Source: Tenacibaculum sp. MAR_2010_89 (lineage in GTDB: Bacteria; Bacteroidota; Bacteroidia; Flavobacteriales; Flavobacteriaceae). From it: a stretch of DNA of 64,000 bases. Positions 51,797 through 60,793 of this stretch are shown piece after piece (the stretch's first letter is position 1; every line of letters begins with the position of its first letter). Location of the stretch: positions 1,302,001-1,366,000 of the forward strand of contig NZ_FNUB01000005.1 of NCBI RefSeq assembly GCF_900105985.1, in the 5' to 3' direction. The notes below the pieces were generated by a model that was given only the letters and a program-made list of their open reading frames with translations, was not told the origin of the DNA and ran no database searches. Position numbers and translations under genes: made by a program.

Positions 51797-52028
51797 AGCT
51801 TCTGATGTATCGTTTTAAAAAAATGCCATTGCGATGTAGAGAAAATGACTAAAATAATATACTTATTAAAAAAGAGATAATAATATTATGAACCCCGTTC
51901 CAATAATTTCTCATCTTATACCAAAAAAATAAGGTTTTACACTCATTCTTTTTTTATAGTTTACTATTTTGTTGTTTCTTTAAACTAAGAAAACAAAATA
52001 ATAAATACTAACCTTAAATTTTAAAATT
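51797..52028 (+). promoter_or_regulatory. noncoding leader of the 52029 gene
   Basis: 232 bp without an ORF. Holds a repeat fragment (CCATTGCGATG at about 51830) and an A/T-rich run up to the ATG (TTAAATTTTAAAATT). A TATTTTG sequence at about 51967 is one base short of TAnnTTTG, so promoter assignment is tentative. Confidence 0.4.
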
Positions 52029-52484
52029 ATGAGTACTCAACCAACAATTCCAATTCCTGGATGTAAGTTAACAACGGTAAAGCAGTTAACAGATACTGGA
52101 GCGGCATTAAATTTTGGAACAAGTTTTCCTAAATTTAATGCACCGTCAAAACCTCTAGCTCCATTAGTTATGGCTTGCTTTGATAATGAAGGGAATATTA
52201 ATGTTTCTACCTTTTTATATATTCCTAATTCAAATAATGGTCAAAATATAACGTTTCAGATAAATATTCTAGAAACTAATTCAAATAAATTAGCATTTTA
52301 TATTTCTCATAAGGCAACACCTACAAGTTCTCAAATTCAATATCCTTATGGAATTTCATTTTCAACATCAGGTACTAACTATAAAGAAATGGGGATAACT
52401 GATATAAAAGTATATGGATGGGATGATGACCCTGAAGGGTCTAGAGGAACAGAGACTACAGTTAAAGATCCTATGGGAGGCTAA
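52029..52484 (+). CDS. uncharacterised beta-rich protein
   Basis: 151 residues, M-S-T-Q-P-T-I-P-I-P-G-C start, no signal peptide. Strand-like alternation (A-L-N-F-G-T-S-F, F-L-Y-I-P-N-S, I-T-F-Q-I-N-I-L, L-A-F-Y-I-S-H) and an acidic end (D-D-D-P-E-G). I recognise no family. Own terminator and long leader; same context as the AidA/PixA gene, so one regulon is likely. Confidence 0.72.
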   Translation: MSTQPTIPIPGCKLTTVKQLTDTGAALNFGTSFPKFNAPSKPLAPLVMACFDNEGNINVSTFLYIPNSNNGQNITFQINILETNSNKLAFYISHKATPTSSQIQYPYGISFSTSGTNYKEMGITDIKVYGWDDDPEGSRGTETTVKDPMGG

Positions 52485-52490
52485 ATATTA

Positions 52491-52536
52491 TGAACAAATA
52501 AAGGGGATTACTATTCTCTTTATTTGTTTTTAATTT
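52491..52536 (+). terminator. terminator after the 52029 gene
   Basis: AACAAATAAAG / CTTTATTTGTT stem with T-run. Confidence 0.85.
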
Positions 52537-52562
52537 TCACTAAATTGCTAAAAATTTAGTAA

Positions 52563-54323
52563 ATGAGTGTTAAATTTAAGTTTTTAATTTTTTTCGTTTT
52601 TTTTAGCCAATTATTATCTTCTCAAATTAATAAAAAGCAAAATGCTTTTTTTACTCAGATAAAAAATAAAACGGAAAAATTTAATAAAAATAAAATATTT
52701 AGTAAAGTTCAGACTTTTTTTTTAGAAAGTAAGTTCGACTCAGTTCTAGTGTATTCTTCAAAATTATTGACTACTCAAAATGACTTCGAATTAAATGAAT
52801 ATTGCTACTTTTTAAGAGGGTATAGTTTTTATAAAAAAAGAATATTTAAAGAAGCTAGAAAAGAGTTTTTTAATATTTCTAAGAAATTTGAATTTTATCA
52901 AAATACTCAAATACTTTTGGGTACTATTGCTCTAGAAAAAAAAGAGTTTAACAGGGCTATATTATATTTTAAGGAAGTAGAAAAAGATGGTTTTAATGAG
53001 CTTTTAGGTATTGACAAGAGTAATGTATTGTATAATTTAAGTTTATGTTATCTACATCTTAAAAAATTCGATAGAGCTGAAGGCTACTTAACAGAAAATA
53101 TAAAATTAGTTGAAAAACAAAAAGATACATTAGAAATAATAGAATCGTATGGAAATATAGCTAATTTTTATTATGAACAGTATAAAGACAATTTAGCAAT
53201 TCCTTATTTTTTGAAAGCTTATAAGCTTTCAAAAAAATTAACAATTGAAAGTAGTATAAAGGGAAAAATATTTAATCAAAAAAGAAAGACAGCCAAAAAC
53301 ATGTCTGCTGTTGAAGAGAATCGTAAGGACTATAAAAAAGCATTAAAATATCGCAAAGAATCACAACAATGGAAAGACTCTTTAAATAATCAAAATAGAA
53401 TTTACGAAGTAGCTAAAAAAGAGAAAGAATTTGCAGTAAAAGAAAAACAAAAAGAGGTTACTTTTTTAGAAACTGAAAATAAAATTAAAGAAGCACAAAA
53501 AAAAGAGCTTTTATATGCCGCTATTGTGTTGTTAATTTTATTATTAACTAGTATTTACTTTTATAGAGAAAAGGTAAAACGAAATAAAATTATTGCGCAT
53601 CAAAAAGAAGATTTAGACGCTTTAAATGCTACAAAAGATAAGTTGTTTTCTATTGTAAGTCACGATTTACGTTCTTCAGTAAATGCTTTAAAAAGTAGTA
53701 ATGTTGTTTTGTTAGATAATTTGGCTTCTAAAAATATTGATGCATTGGGTAATTTATTAAAGAAAAATAGTGCTATTGTTAACGGGGCGTATGGGTTGTT
53801 AGATAACTTATTGCATTGGGCGTTGTCGCAAACCAAACAAGTTTATTTCGAAATAAAATCTACTCGGTTGTTTTTTATGGTGGAGCAAATGGCTTATAAT
53901 TATAAACCTTTAATGCTTGAAAAAAACATTCAGTTTGAAAATAAGGTGTCTAAAAAAGATCTTGTTTTAGCAGATCAAGAGTCATTAAAGTTAATTATTA
54001 GAAATTTGTTAGATAATGCCATAAAGTTTTCTAATAAAGATGGAGAGATTAAAGTATATTCAAGAAATGAACATAAAGGTTACTGCGATTTAATAGTGGA
54101 AGATACGGGTATGGGAATGACAAATGAAACTCGTTTAAAGCTTTTAGAAGATACGTTGCTACTATCTAAAAAAGAACATGAAGATGTTATAGGTACTGGA
54201 TTAGGATTGCAATTATGTAAGACAATGGTTAAAAAAAATAATGGAAAATTTTCTATAGAAAGTGAATTAGGTGTAGGTACAAAAATGATTGTATCTTTAC
54301 CTAAAAAACAAGATAATGGATAA
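52563..54323 (+). CDS. TPR-containing sensor histidine kinase
   Basis: 586 residues. Signal peptide or first helix (F-F-V-F-F-S-Q-L-L-S-S-Q), TPR-like helical repeats (about 55-290), coiled-coil E/K stretch, one membrane helix (about 316-334), HisKA with His367 in S-H-D-L-R-S, and HATPase (N-L-L-D-N-A-I-K-F, D-T-G-M-G-M, G-T-G-L-G-L). Extracytoplasmic TPR kinases of this layout are common in Bacteroidota. It overlaps the next regulator by 8 nt. Confidence 0.93.
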   Translation: MSVKFKFLIFFVFFSQLLSSQINKKQNAFFTQIKNKTEKFNKNKIFSKVQTFFLESKFDSVLVYSSKLLTTQNDFELNEYCYFLRGYSFYKKRIFKEARKEFFNISKKFEFYQNTQILLGTIALEKKEFNRAILYFKEVEKDGFNELLGIDKSNVLYNLSLCYLHLKKFDRAEGYLTENIKLVEKQKDTLEIIESYGNIANFYYEQYKDNLAIPYFLKAYKLSKKLTIESSIKGKIFNQKRKTAKNMSAVEENRKDYKKALKYRKESQQWKDSLNNQNRIYEVAKKEKEFAVKEKQKEVTFLETENKIKEAQKKELLYAAIVLLILLLTSIYFYREKVKRNKIIAHQKEDLDALNATKDKLFSIVSHDLRSSVNALKSSNVVLLDNLASKNIDALGNLLKKNSAIVNGAYGLLDNLLHWALSQTKQVYFEIKSTRLFFMVEQMAYNYKPLMLEKNIQFENKVSKKDLVLADQESLKLIIRNLLDNAIKFSNKDGEIKVYSRNEHKGYCDLIVEDTGMGMTNETRLKLLEDTLLLSKKEHEDVIGTGLGLQLCKTMVKKNNGKFSIESELGVGTKMIVSLPKKQDNG

Positions 54324-55062
54324 TGTTAATGTATTTATTATAGAAGATACTCCAGCAGAAAGTGATCGTTTAATTAAAGTGCTAGAAGCCAATAATTATG
54401 TAATTACTGGAGTTGCTAGAAACTTTAAAGAAGCATTAACTAAATTTTACCAGGTAAAGGTAGATATTGTTATCATAGATATTTTTTTAAATGGAGTAGC
54501 TGACGGTATTTCTTTTGCAGAAACCATTAGTATTGTTCCTGAAGCAACAAAACCATTTGTTTTTTTAACTAGTTCTACCGATCGTCAAATTTTTGAAAGA
54601 GCAAAGCTAACTCAACCATTTAGTTATTTAATGAAACCTTTTAATGAGTTAGAGGTTTTATATGCTATTGAAATGGCAGTAGAAAAATTTTATGACCAAA
54701 ATGATGTTTTTTTAGACGAAGAAGAAGATACTGTTATAAGTAGCGACTATTTGTTTATTAAAAAAGGAAAGTCGTTAAAAAAGGTATTACTCTCTGATAT
54801 TATTTACATTGAAGTTGAAGAGAAGTATTGTAATATCATTACAGAAAAAGAAAAGTTTGTCATTCTAATTTCATTAACTAAAATTTTAAAGCTATTAGAT
54901 TCGTCTATTTTTTGCAGAACACATAGAAACTTCATTGTAAACATGGAGAAAATACTAGAGATTGTACCTTCTGATAATCTTATTTTGTTGCAAGGAAATC
55001 AACATGTTACCTTAAGTGAGCGTTATAAAGATATTATAAAAAAAGTCCGTACGTTGAAATAG
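54316..55062 (+). CDS. LytTR-type response regulator, partner of the TPR kinase
   Basis: 248 residues starting at the ATG that overlaps the kinase stop (54316). Phospho-acceptor D55 in I-I-D-I-F-L-N-G, K-P switch, and LytTR domain with F-C-R-T-H-R-N-F-I-V-N. Close paralogue of the regulator at 49971. It is the cognate partner of the preceding kinase by overlap, and the likely regulator of the nearby small genes. Confidence 0.94.
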   Translation: MDNVNVFIIEDTPAESDRLIKVLEANNYVITGVARNFKEALTKFYQVKVDIVIIDIFLNGVADGISFAETISIVPEATKPFVFLTSSTDRQIFERAKLTQPFSYLMKPFNELEVLYAIEMAVEKFYDQNDVFLDEEEDTVISSDYLFIKKGKSLKKVLLSDIIYIEVEEKYCNIITEKEKFVILISLTKILKLLDSSIFCRTHRNFIVNMEKILEIVPSDNLILLQGNQHVTLSERYKDIIKKVRTLK

Positions 55063-55438
55063 TGCCATCTACAATCTCATTGTAGATGTGAATTTGTCTT
55101 TTAATAACATCTTAATTGTTCCTAATAATACATTTTAGGATTAAAAGCTTTGCGAAAATATAAAAAAGTCATTGCGATTGAGGTACGAAAGAAGCAATCT
55201 ATTGGTATTGGTTAGCTAACAAATTAATCTTACATCATTGATGGTATTTATATCAAACTATAAAGTGTAAAACATATAATAATTAATACTCCATTCCATA
55301 CTTTTCTTCCTTTGTGGAAAAGAATTCTTGTCTTATTCCATTTTTTATATTTCTAGGGTACTTCTAAAGTAATTTTGAATTAGAAATAATAGTTAACTAC
55401 AATTTTTCGAATTTAATTACTAACCCAAAAAAGAAATT
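55063..55438. other. 376-bp noncoding stretch before the 55439 gene
   Basis: No ORF. A hairpin ATCTACAATCTCATTGTAGAT (55068-55090) follows the regulator stop but has no T-run. Then a degenerate repeat copy (GTCATTGCGATTGAGGTACG, about 55169), an A/T-rich part, and CTAGGGTACTTCTAAAG (55353-55369), 70 bp before the ATG. Confidence 0.5.
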
Positions 55439-55849
55439 ATGTCAAATACAATTAACATAACAAAATGTGATAATCAACTTGTTCTTTTTGCTGTGAATGG
55501 AAGCGAAAGTTATGAAATATGTAATATACAAAGTGGGAATTTTCATGCAGTAGATTTAGATATCAATGTAGAAGCAAGTGAAAATGGAACTTTTTCAGGT
55601 ACATATCAACCAGAAGGAGGTACATCAAAAGATTTAAGTGGAGCTATCACTGTAAAAATACCAGCAGGAAACTATTCTTTAGTATATGCAGGTTTAAATT
55701 GGGGAGGGCCTTATAATTTTGAATTTACTTTAAATGATGGTGAACCATACAGTTTATTAAATAAAGAAGATAAACCATTAGAAGGAGTGGTTTGGGCTCA
55801 GGGTAATTTAAATATAACATTAGATGTTAAGGCTACGGCTACCGTTTAA
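55439..55849 (+). CDS. uncharacterised beta-rich protein
   Basis: 136 residues, M-S-N-T-I-N-I-T-K-C start (like the AidA/PixA protein's M-S-N-T-I), no signal peptide, acidic, alternating strands (L-V-L-F-A-V-N-G, N-F-H-A-V-D-L-D-I-N-V, Y-S-L-V-Y-A-G-L-N-W-G-G). Family not recognised. Two cysteines (C-D-N and I-C-N) near the N-terminus. Preceded by a GGGTACTT motif. Confidence 0.75.
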   Translation: MSNTINITKCDNQLVLFAVNGSESYEICNIQSGNFHAVDLDINVEASENGTFSGTYQPEGGTSKDLSGAITVKIPAGNYSLVYAGLNWGGPYNFEFTLNDGEPYSLLNKEDKPLEGVVWAQGNLNITLDVKATATV

Positions 55850-56014
55850 AATTAATTATTAATAATAATGAAACTGCCTAAAAATTCATCATTAAAGTCA
55901 TTGCGAATTTTTTTATTTAAGAGTAATCTGTAAATCAGATATTTTAAGATGACTTCATTTTATTTGTAAAGACAATTTTTAAACAGTTTAGTTTACTAAA
56001 AAAAAACAGAAATT

Positions 56015-56458
56015 ATGTCAAAAGTATTTCAATTATCAGTTTTAAGTCAAAATGATCCAGGAGCAGCAGATGGGGATAAATTATGTTGCAAAATTGTAGG
56101 TGTATGCAACGGATCATTACGTGAAGGATCTTTCCCAGTAAATGAAAATGTTGCTTTACCAATACCACCACAAGAAGGGAAACAAGCACCAGCAACACCA
56201 ACTTGGTTTTTAATACCAGAAAATGGTTTAGAAGGAAGTTTTACAGTTGAAATTTTTTGCCCAACTGATCCATCTTACCCTAGTAGAACAATAGCTGTTT
56301 CTGAAGCAGATGTTATAAATTGGGCAAAGGTGCCTTTTGGGGAAAGAGAAAATCAAATTTATGAAGGTGGAGAATATGGTATTTTTGGATTTGCTCAAGA
56401 AGGGCCAATTTATACTATTACCGCTGGGGTTTTAAATCCAAGAAAAAACGGGAATTAA
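56015..56458 (+). CDS. uncharacterised protein
   Basis: 147 residues, M-S-K-V-F-Q-L-S-V-L start, no signal peptide, with C-C-K-I-V-G-V-C near the N-terminus and a Pro/Gln-rich middle (I-P-P-Q-E-G-K-Q-A-P-A-T-P). Aromatic and Gly-rich end (G-G-E-Y-G-I-F-G-F-A-Q-E-G-P). No family recognised. 165 bp after the 55439 gene, with a repeat fragment (GTCATTGCGAATTT, about 55900) in the gap. It ends before a bidirectional terminator. Confidence 0.75.
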   Translation: MSKVFQLSVLSQNDPGAADGDKLCCKIVGVCNGSLREGSFPVNENVALPIPPQEGKQAPATPTWFLIPENGLEGSFTVEIFCPTDPSYPSRTIAVSEADVINWAKVPFGERENQIYEGGEYGIFGFAQEGPIYTITAGVLNPRKNGN

Positions 56459-56499
56459 TAAACAATATATAAAGTGAGTTTATACGTTTTACTGTAAAG

Positions 56500-56539
56500 A
56501 AAAACTCAGAATTTAATTTTAAATTCTGAGTTTTTTTAT
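56500..56539. terminator. bidirectional terminator
   Basis: AAAACTCAGAATTTAA / TTAAATTCTGAGTTTT stem with T-runs on both strands, between the 56015 gene (+) and the M1 peptidase (-). Confidence 0.92.
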
Positions 56540-56555
56540 AGTATTAGACTAGATA

Positions 56556-58412
56556 TTATTCTTTGTACCCTAACATGTCATCAATAGTATTTGCGGTTAC
56601 TGAATGATAGTTAACACGTGATTTTTTATATATAGCTAATGCTTCATCAACTTTGTTACTGTTTTTATACGCTTTAAAAATAGTTGATACATACCAACGT
56701 CTACCAACGTTAGTTAAAAAAGCTTCAATAGTAGCATCAACATTATTACCTCTATAATTATGCGTTATGGCTTTTTCAAACCAAACCATAGCAATGTAAG
56801 AGTTTGTTGAGCTTGTTAAATTAAAGATAGTATCAAGTGTTGTTAATTGTTCTACTGTAATTTCTTTAGGGAAATTACGAATGAAGTGAACCCATTCTTG
56901 TGTTGTCCAGTCTTTTGTAATAGTAGCATCAATGCTATTTTTGTTAATAAACTCAGATAACACTTTTTCTACATTACTAAATTTATCAGAAGTGATTATT
57001 GATTGATTTTTTGGAACTCCAGGTTTGTAAATCCATTCTTCTGTATTAAATTCAACTTGATTTTTTTCTAAAAGGTTTGCATTTAAATAAGTAATAAACT
57101 TTTCAGTAGTCATTGTTGAGAAGGCATGAGTTTTAAAATAATTTTTTAAAAAGATATCAAATTTTTCTCTACCTACAGTTTCTTCTAAAGTTCTTAAAAA
57201 TAAATATCCTTTATCATAAGCAATGCTATTCATTCCGTCATCAGGATTACGGCCTTTTAAGTTCAATTTTAATTTAGTGTCTTCAGGAGAATCTTTAAAG
57301 CCTTCTAGCTCATCTTCTAAATCTTGTTTAGCTATAAGTGCTAACATGTTGGCTCTGTCTTTTCCGTATAAAGCTTCCATAATACGTAGCTCAAAATAAA
57401 CAGTGAATCCTTCATTTAACCAGAAATCATCCCAGGTAGCATTTGTAACTAAATTTCCAGACCATGAATGTGCTAGCTCATGAGCAATTAATGAGGTTAA
57501 ACTTTTATCTCCAGCAATAACAGTTGGAGTTGCAAATGTTAAACGAGGGTTTTCCATTCCTCCAAAAGGAAAACTTGGGGGTAAAACAATAACGTCAAAC
57601 TGTTCCCAGTCATAATCACCATATAAATTTTCAGCAGCAGCAACCATTTTTTCCATGTCTGAAAATTCTTCATGCGCTTTATCTAACACAGATTTTTCAG
57701 CATAAATACCAGTTCTATTACTAACAGCTTTATATTCTATATTACCAACAGAAAGTGCAATTAGGTAAGGAGAAATAGCTTGTTTCATTTTAAATGTATA
57801 AATACCATCCTCATTTTTTACTTTAGGATTCTCGGCACTCATTACAGCCATCAATGAAGATGGTACTTTTACAGTTGCGTTATAGGTAACTCTAATTTGC
57901 GGGCTATCTTGTATTGGTATCCAAGTACGGGTTAAAATAGCTTGCCCTTGTGTAAATAAAAACGGATCAGTTTTATCTGCAGTTTGTTGAGGTGTTAACC
58001 ACTGTAAAGCTTCTGTTTTATTAGTAGTATTATAATGTATTGTGATAGTTTTTGTACCTGAAGTAATAGGTATTTTTAAAGCTTTCCCTAATTGTTTATT
58101 AAAATCTCCAAGAGAAAATTTCACTTCTTTGTTGTCGGCTAGCACGTTTTTAATTTCTAAAAACTTGGTGTCTAAGATAATCTCAGAAGCTTCATTGCTA
58201 GTGATATTATATGTTGCAGTTCCTTCAATTTGTTTTGAATTGAAATTAACATTAATATCTAGATTCAGATGGGTAATAACCGCTTGGTTAGGTTTTGAAA
58301 AAGAGTGTGGCTCTTCTGCATATTTTTTACTTACTTTTTCTTCTTTCTTTATGTCTGTGCAGCTTGTTAAACAAATTAAGATTAAAAAACTTAAAAGATT
58401 TATTTTTTTCAT
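56556..58412 (-). CDS. M1 family metallopeptidase (leukotriene A4 hydrolase-like), lipoprotein
   Basis: Start at M-K-K-I-N-L-L-S-F (ATG 58410-58412), 618 residues. Lipobox L-T-S-C-T. G-G-M-E-N-P motif, zinc site H-E-L-A-H followed 18 residues later by Glu in L-N-E-G, and the C-terminal helical region of the LTA4-hydrolase branch. An aminopeptidase acting outside the cytoplasm. It stands on the opposite strand between two island genes and may be a core gene around which the island formed. Confidence 0.93.
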   Translation of the reverse strand: MKKINLLSFLILICLTSCTDIKKEEKVSKKYAEEPHSFSKPNQAVITHLNLDINVNFNSKQIEGTATYNITSNEASEIILDTKFLEIKNVLADNKEVKFSLGDFNKQLGKALKIPITSGTKTITIHYNTTNKTEALQWLTPQQTADKTDPFLFTQGQAILTRTWIPIQDSPQIRVTYNATVKVPSSLMAVMSAENPKVKNEDGIYTFKMKQAISPYLIALSVGNIEYKAVSNRTGIYAEKSVLDKAHEEFSDMEKMVAAAENLYGDYDWEQFDVIVLPPSFPFGGMENPRLTFATPTVIAGDKSLTSLIAHELAHSWSGNLVTNATWDDFWLNEGFTVYFELRIMEALYGKDRANMLALIAKQDLEDELEGFKDSPEDTKLKLNLKGRNPDDGMNSIAYDKGYLFLRTLEETVGREKFDIFLKNYFKTHAFSTMTTEKFITYLNANLLEKNQVEFNTEEWIYKPGVPKNQSIITSDKFSNVEKVLSEFINKNSIDATITKDWTTQEWVHFIRNFPKEITVEQLTTLDTIFNLTSSTNSYIAMVWFEKAITHNYRGNNVDATIEAFLTNVGRRWYVSTIFKAYKNSNKVDEALAIYKKSRVNYHSVTANTIDDMLGYKE

Positions 58413-58619
58413 GATGTGATTTTGTGGCACTAAAGTATTATTATATTTTTAAAATATTCATTTTATTGATAATTTAATAAGGTAGAGCATGTTGTTTTTA
58501 TATAAGCTTGGTAGGTAATTTAATATTATTAGATACTTCATGAAATTAGTTCTATGGTTTCGTATTCTTATACACAAAATTGATGTTTTTGTTCCTTTTT
58601 TTTCTAAAACATTAAATAG

Positions 58620-58635
58620 CTAGGGTACTTTTAAG
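58620..58635 (+). promoter_or_regulatory. GGGTACTT motif upstream of the 58673 gene
   Basis: CTAGGGTACTTTTAAG, 37 bp before the ATG, matches CTAGGGTACTTCTAAAG at 55353 over nearly its whole length. Both follow a T-rich stretch. Candidate site shared by the island regulon. Confidence 0.5.
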
Positions 58636-58672
58636 AAAAAATTAAGTAATAAACACTTTAAAACTAATTATT

Positions 58673-59011
58673 ATGTCAGAGCAAACTACAAATTATCCAG
58701 TAAACATAGAGCAATTATCAGGTCAACATGGTGGTTCAAGAGAATTTGGACCATTATTACTTACCTATAATTTAGATTTAACTCAAGAGAATATTACTGT
58801 TACTGCTAAATTTGCAGGAGTTACAATTGGAACTAGATTTTTAGAATTAATGGATCCTTTACCTGTTGAAATTAGTGGGGCTGTGGGGACAGGTAAAACA
58901 CAAATAATTTTAAACTCCGATCCTACTAATAAAACTTTGAATTATAATGTAGATATTGAGGTGCTTGGAAGCAAGGTTTGTGGAGGGAAAGGAATCCTTT
59001 TAAATTGGTAA
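58673..59011 (+). CDS. uncharacterised beta-rich protein
   Basis: 112 residues, M-S-E-Q-T-T-N-Y-P-V start, no signal peptide, alternating strand pattern (L-L-L-T-Y-N-L-D-L, I-T-V-T-A-K-F-A-G-V), Gly-rich middle (V-G-T-G-K-T-Q, which is too short and isolated to be a P-loop ATPase). Family not recognised. Monocistronic with a 3' terminator. Confidence 0.72.
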   Translation: MSEQTTNYPVNIEQLSGQHGGSREFGPLLLTYNLDLTQENITVTAKFAGVTIGTRFLELMDPLPVEISGAVGTGKTQIILNSDPTNKTLNYNVDIEVLGSKVCGGKGILLNW

Positions 59012-59016
59012 AAATA

Positions 59017-59055
59017 AAAAGCTTGTTTAATTTTTAGTTAAACAAGCTTTTGTTT
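59017..59055. terminator. bidirectional terminator
   Basis: AAAAGCTTGTTTAA / TTAAACAAGCTTTT stem, loop TTTTTAG, ends the 58673 gene (+) and adenine deaminase (-). Confidence 0.9.
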
Positions 59056-59076
59056 TAAAATGAATTTTATTATTTT

Positions 59077-60699
59077 CTATTTTACTTCAAGAGAAGTGAA
59101 TTTGAATGTGTTTCCATCAAATAATCCTTTATCAGATAATTTTAAAGAAGGAATAACTAGTAACGCCATAAATGATAATGTCATGTATGGAGCACGAAGT
59201 TTACTCCCTAGTTGTTTTGCTATGGTATCTAACTCAGCATAGGCCTTTCCAATTTCATTAGCAGGTTTGTCGCTCATAATTCCAGCAACAGGTAAGGGTA
59301 CTACCTTTTCAACAGTATTTGAAACTGCACAAATACCACCTTTGTTTTCAATTAAAAGGTTTACAGCTTTACAAATAGCTTCATCTGAAACACCTACAGC
59401 TATAATATTATGTGAATCATGGCCAACAGAACTAGCAATAGCACCTTCTTTCAATCCGAAATTTTTAATAAAAGCAATAGCTGGCTCTGAGTTTTGATAA
59501 CGATTTACTACTGTCATTTTTAATACATCATTATTTATATTAGAAACTAAGTTGCCTTCTTTAATTAACGAGTTTACTTCAATTTCGTTGGTAATTAATT
59601 CACCGTCCAAAGCTTCAATAGCTCTTATTTTATCAGAAGAAGAATGAAACTCAAAATCAGATATAATTTTTTTATCAGTATTAAAATTATTTAAAACTTC
59701 AAATTCTACGGACTTAATAAAAGATTTTCCGTTTTCAGCAACTAACTCTCCATTAATATAATTTTGTAAAACATTAAATTCTTTTAAATCGTTAACCACT
59801 ATAAAATCGGCATCATCTCCTTCTGTTAATAAACCGACCTCTAAATTATAATGTTTCACAGGGTTTATACAAGCAGCTTGTAATACTTTAAAAACATCAA
59901 TATTTTTAGCTACAGCACGTTTACATAAGTGATTAATATGACCAACTAATAAATCATCTGGGTGTTTATCATCAGAGCAAAACATCATGTTTTCGAAATG
60001 ATCAGGTAGTAAATCAATTAAAGCATCAAAGTTTTTAGCAGCACTACCTTCTCTAATAATAATTTTCATTCCTTTCTGAAGCTTCTCTAAAGCTTCTTCG
60101 TATGTAAAGCATTCATGATCTGTATAAATACCAGCAGAAATGTATTTAGTTAAATCATCCCCTCTTAAACCAGGAGCGTGACCATCTACAGGTTTATTGT
60201 AATGTTTAGCCCAACCTATTTTTTTTAGAACTTCAGTGTCATCATATATAACACCTGGGTAATTCATCATTTCAGCTAGATACTTGATGTCAGGGTTTTC
60301 CATCATTTTTTTGATGTCATCTGAATCAATGATTGCACCAGCACTTTCAAAAGAAGTTGCAGGAACACATGAAGGAGCACCAAAATTAAATTTTAACGGG
60401 ACTTTTTTCCCATTTTCAATCATAAAATTAACTCCTTCAATTCCTAGTACATTTGCTATTTCATGTGGGTCAGAAACAGTAGCAACTGTTCCATGAATTA
60501 CTGCAATTTTTGCAAATTCAGAAGGAACTAGCATAGAGCTTTCAATATGAATATGTGCATCTACAAAACCTGGGATAATATAGTTTTCAATCGAATGATT
60601 AGCTTCTTTTATAGTAACTATTTTTCCGTTTTTACATTCAATTTCACCCTTATAAATTCGTCTATTAATAATATCAACTATATTTCCTTGTATTGTCAT
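59077..60699 (-). CDS. ade: adenine deaminase
   Basis: Converts adenine to hypoxanthine in purine salvage. It has 540 residues. Amidohydrolase metal motif [30 protein letters not shown], and the C-terminal [11 protein letters not shown] region of the bacterial adenine deaminase branch. Transcribed alone between two terminators. Confidence 0.94.
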   Translation of the reverse strand: MTIQGNIVDIINRRIYKGEIECKNGKIVTIKEANHSIENYIIPGFVDAHIHIESSMLVPSEFAKIAVIHGTVATVSDPHEIANVLGIEGVNFMIENGKKVPLKFNFGAPSCVPATSFESAGAIIDSDDIKKMMENPDIKYLAEMMNYPGVIYDDTEVLKKIGWAKHYNKPVDGHAPGLRGDDLTKYISAGIYTDHECFTYEEALEKLQKGMKIIIREGSAAKNFDALIDLLPDHFENMMFCSDDKHPDDLLVGHINHLCKRAVAKNIDVFKVLQAACINPVKHYNLEVGLLTEGDDADFIVVNDLKEFNVLQNYINGELVAENGKSFIKSVEFEVLNNFNTDKKIISDFEFHSSSDKIRAIEALDGELITNEIEVNSLIKEGNLVSNINNDVLKMTVVNRYQNSEPAIAFIKNFGLKEGAIASSVGHDSHNIIAVGVSDEAICKAVNLLIENKGGICAVSNTVEKVVPLPVAGIMSDKPANEIGKAYAELDTIAKQLGSKLRAPYMTLSFMALLVIPSLKLSDKGLFDGNTFKFTSLEVK

Positions 60700-60741
60700 T
60701 CTTTGTTCTTTTATAAATGCTAAAATAAGTAGTATTTCTGC

Positions 60742-60777
60742 ATAAAAAAAGCACCCTTTACAGGATGCTTTTTTAAT
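60742..60777 (-). terminator. pckA terminator
   Basis: AAAAAAGCATCC / GGGTGCTTTTTT stem (one G-U) with T-run on the minus strand, 17 bp after the pckA stop. Confidence 0.88.
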
Positions 60778-60793
60778 TGTTATATTTTTTAAG

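Noticed and set aside
55068..55091. Hairpin after the 54316 regulator as terminator
   Set aside because: The stem is good but no T-run follows, so I do not call it an intrinsic terminator.
58880..58910. Possible P-loop G-T-G-K-T in the 58673 protein
   Set aside because: Lacks the Walker A context (GxxxxGK[TS] spacing and strand-helix), no Walker B, and the protein is only 112 residues of beta-type sequence.
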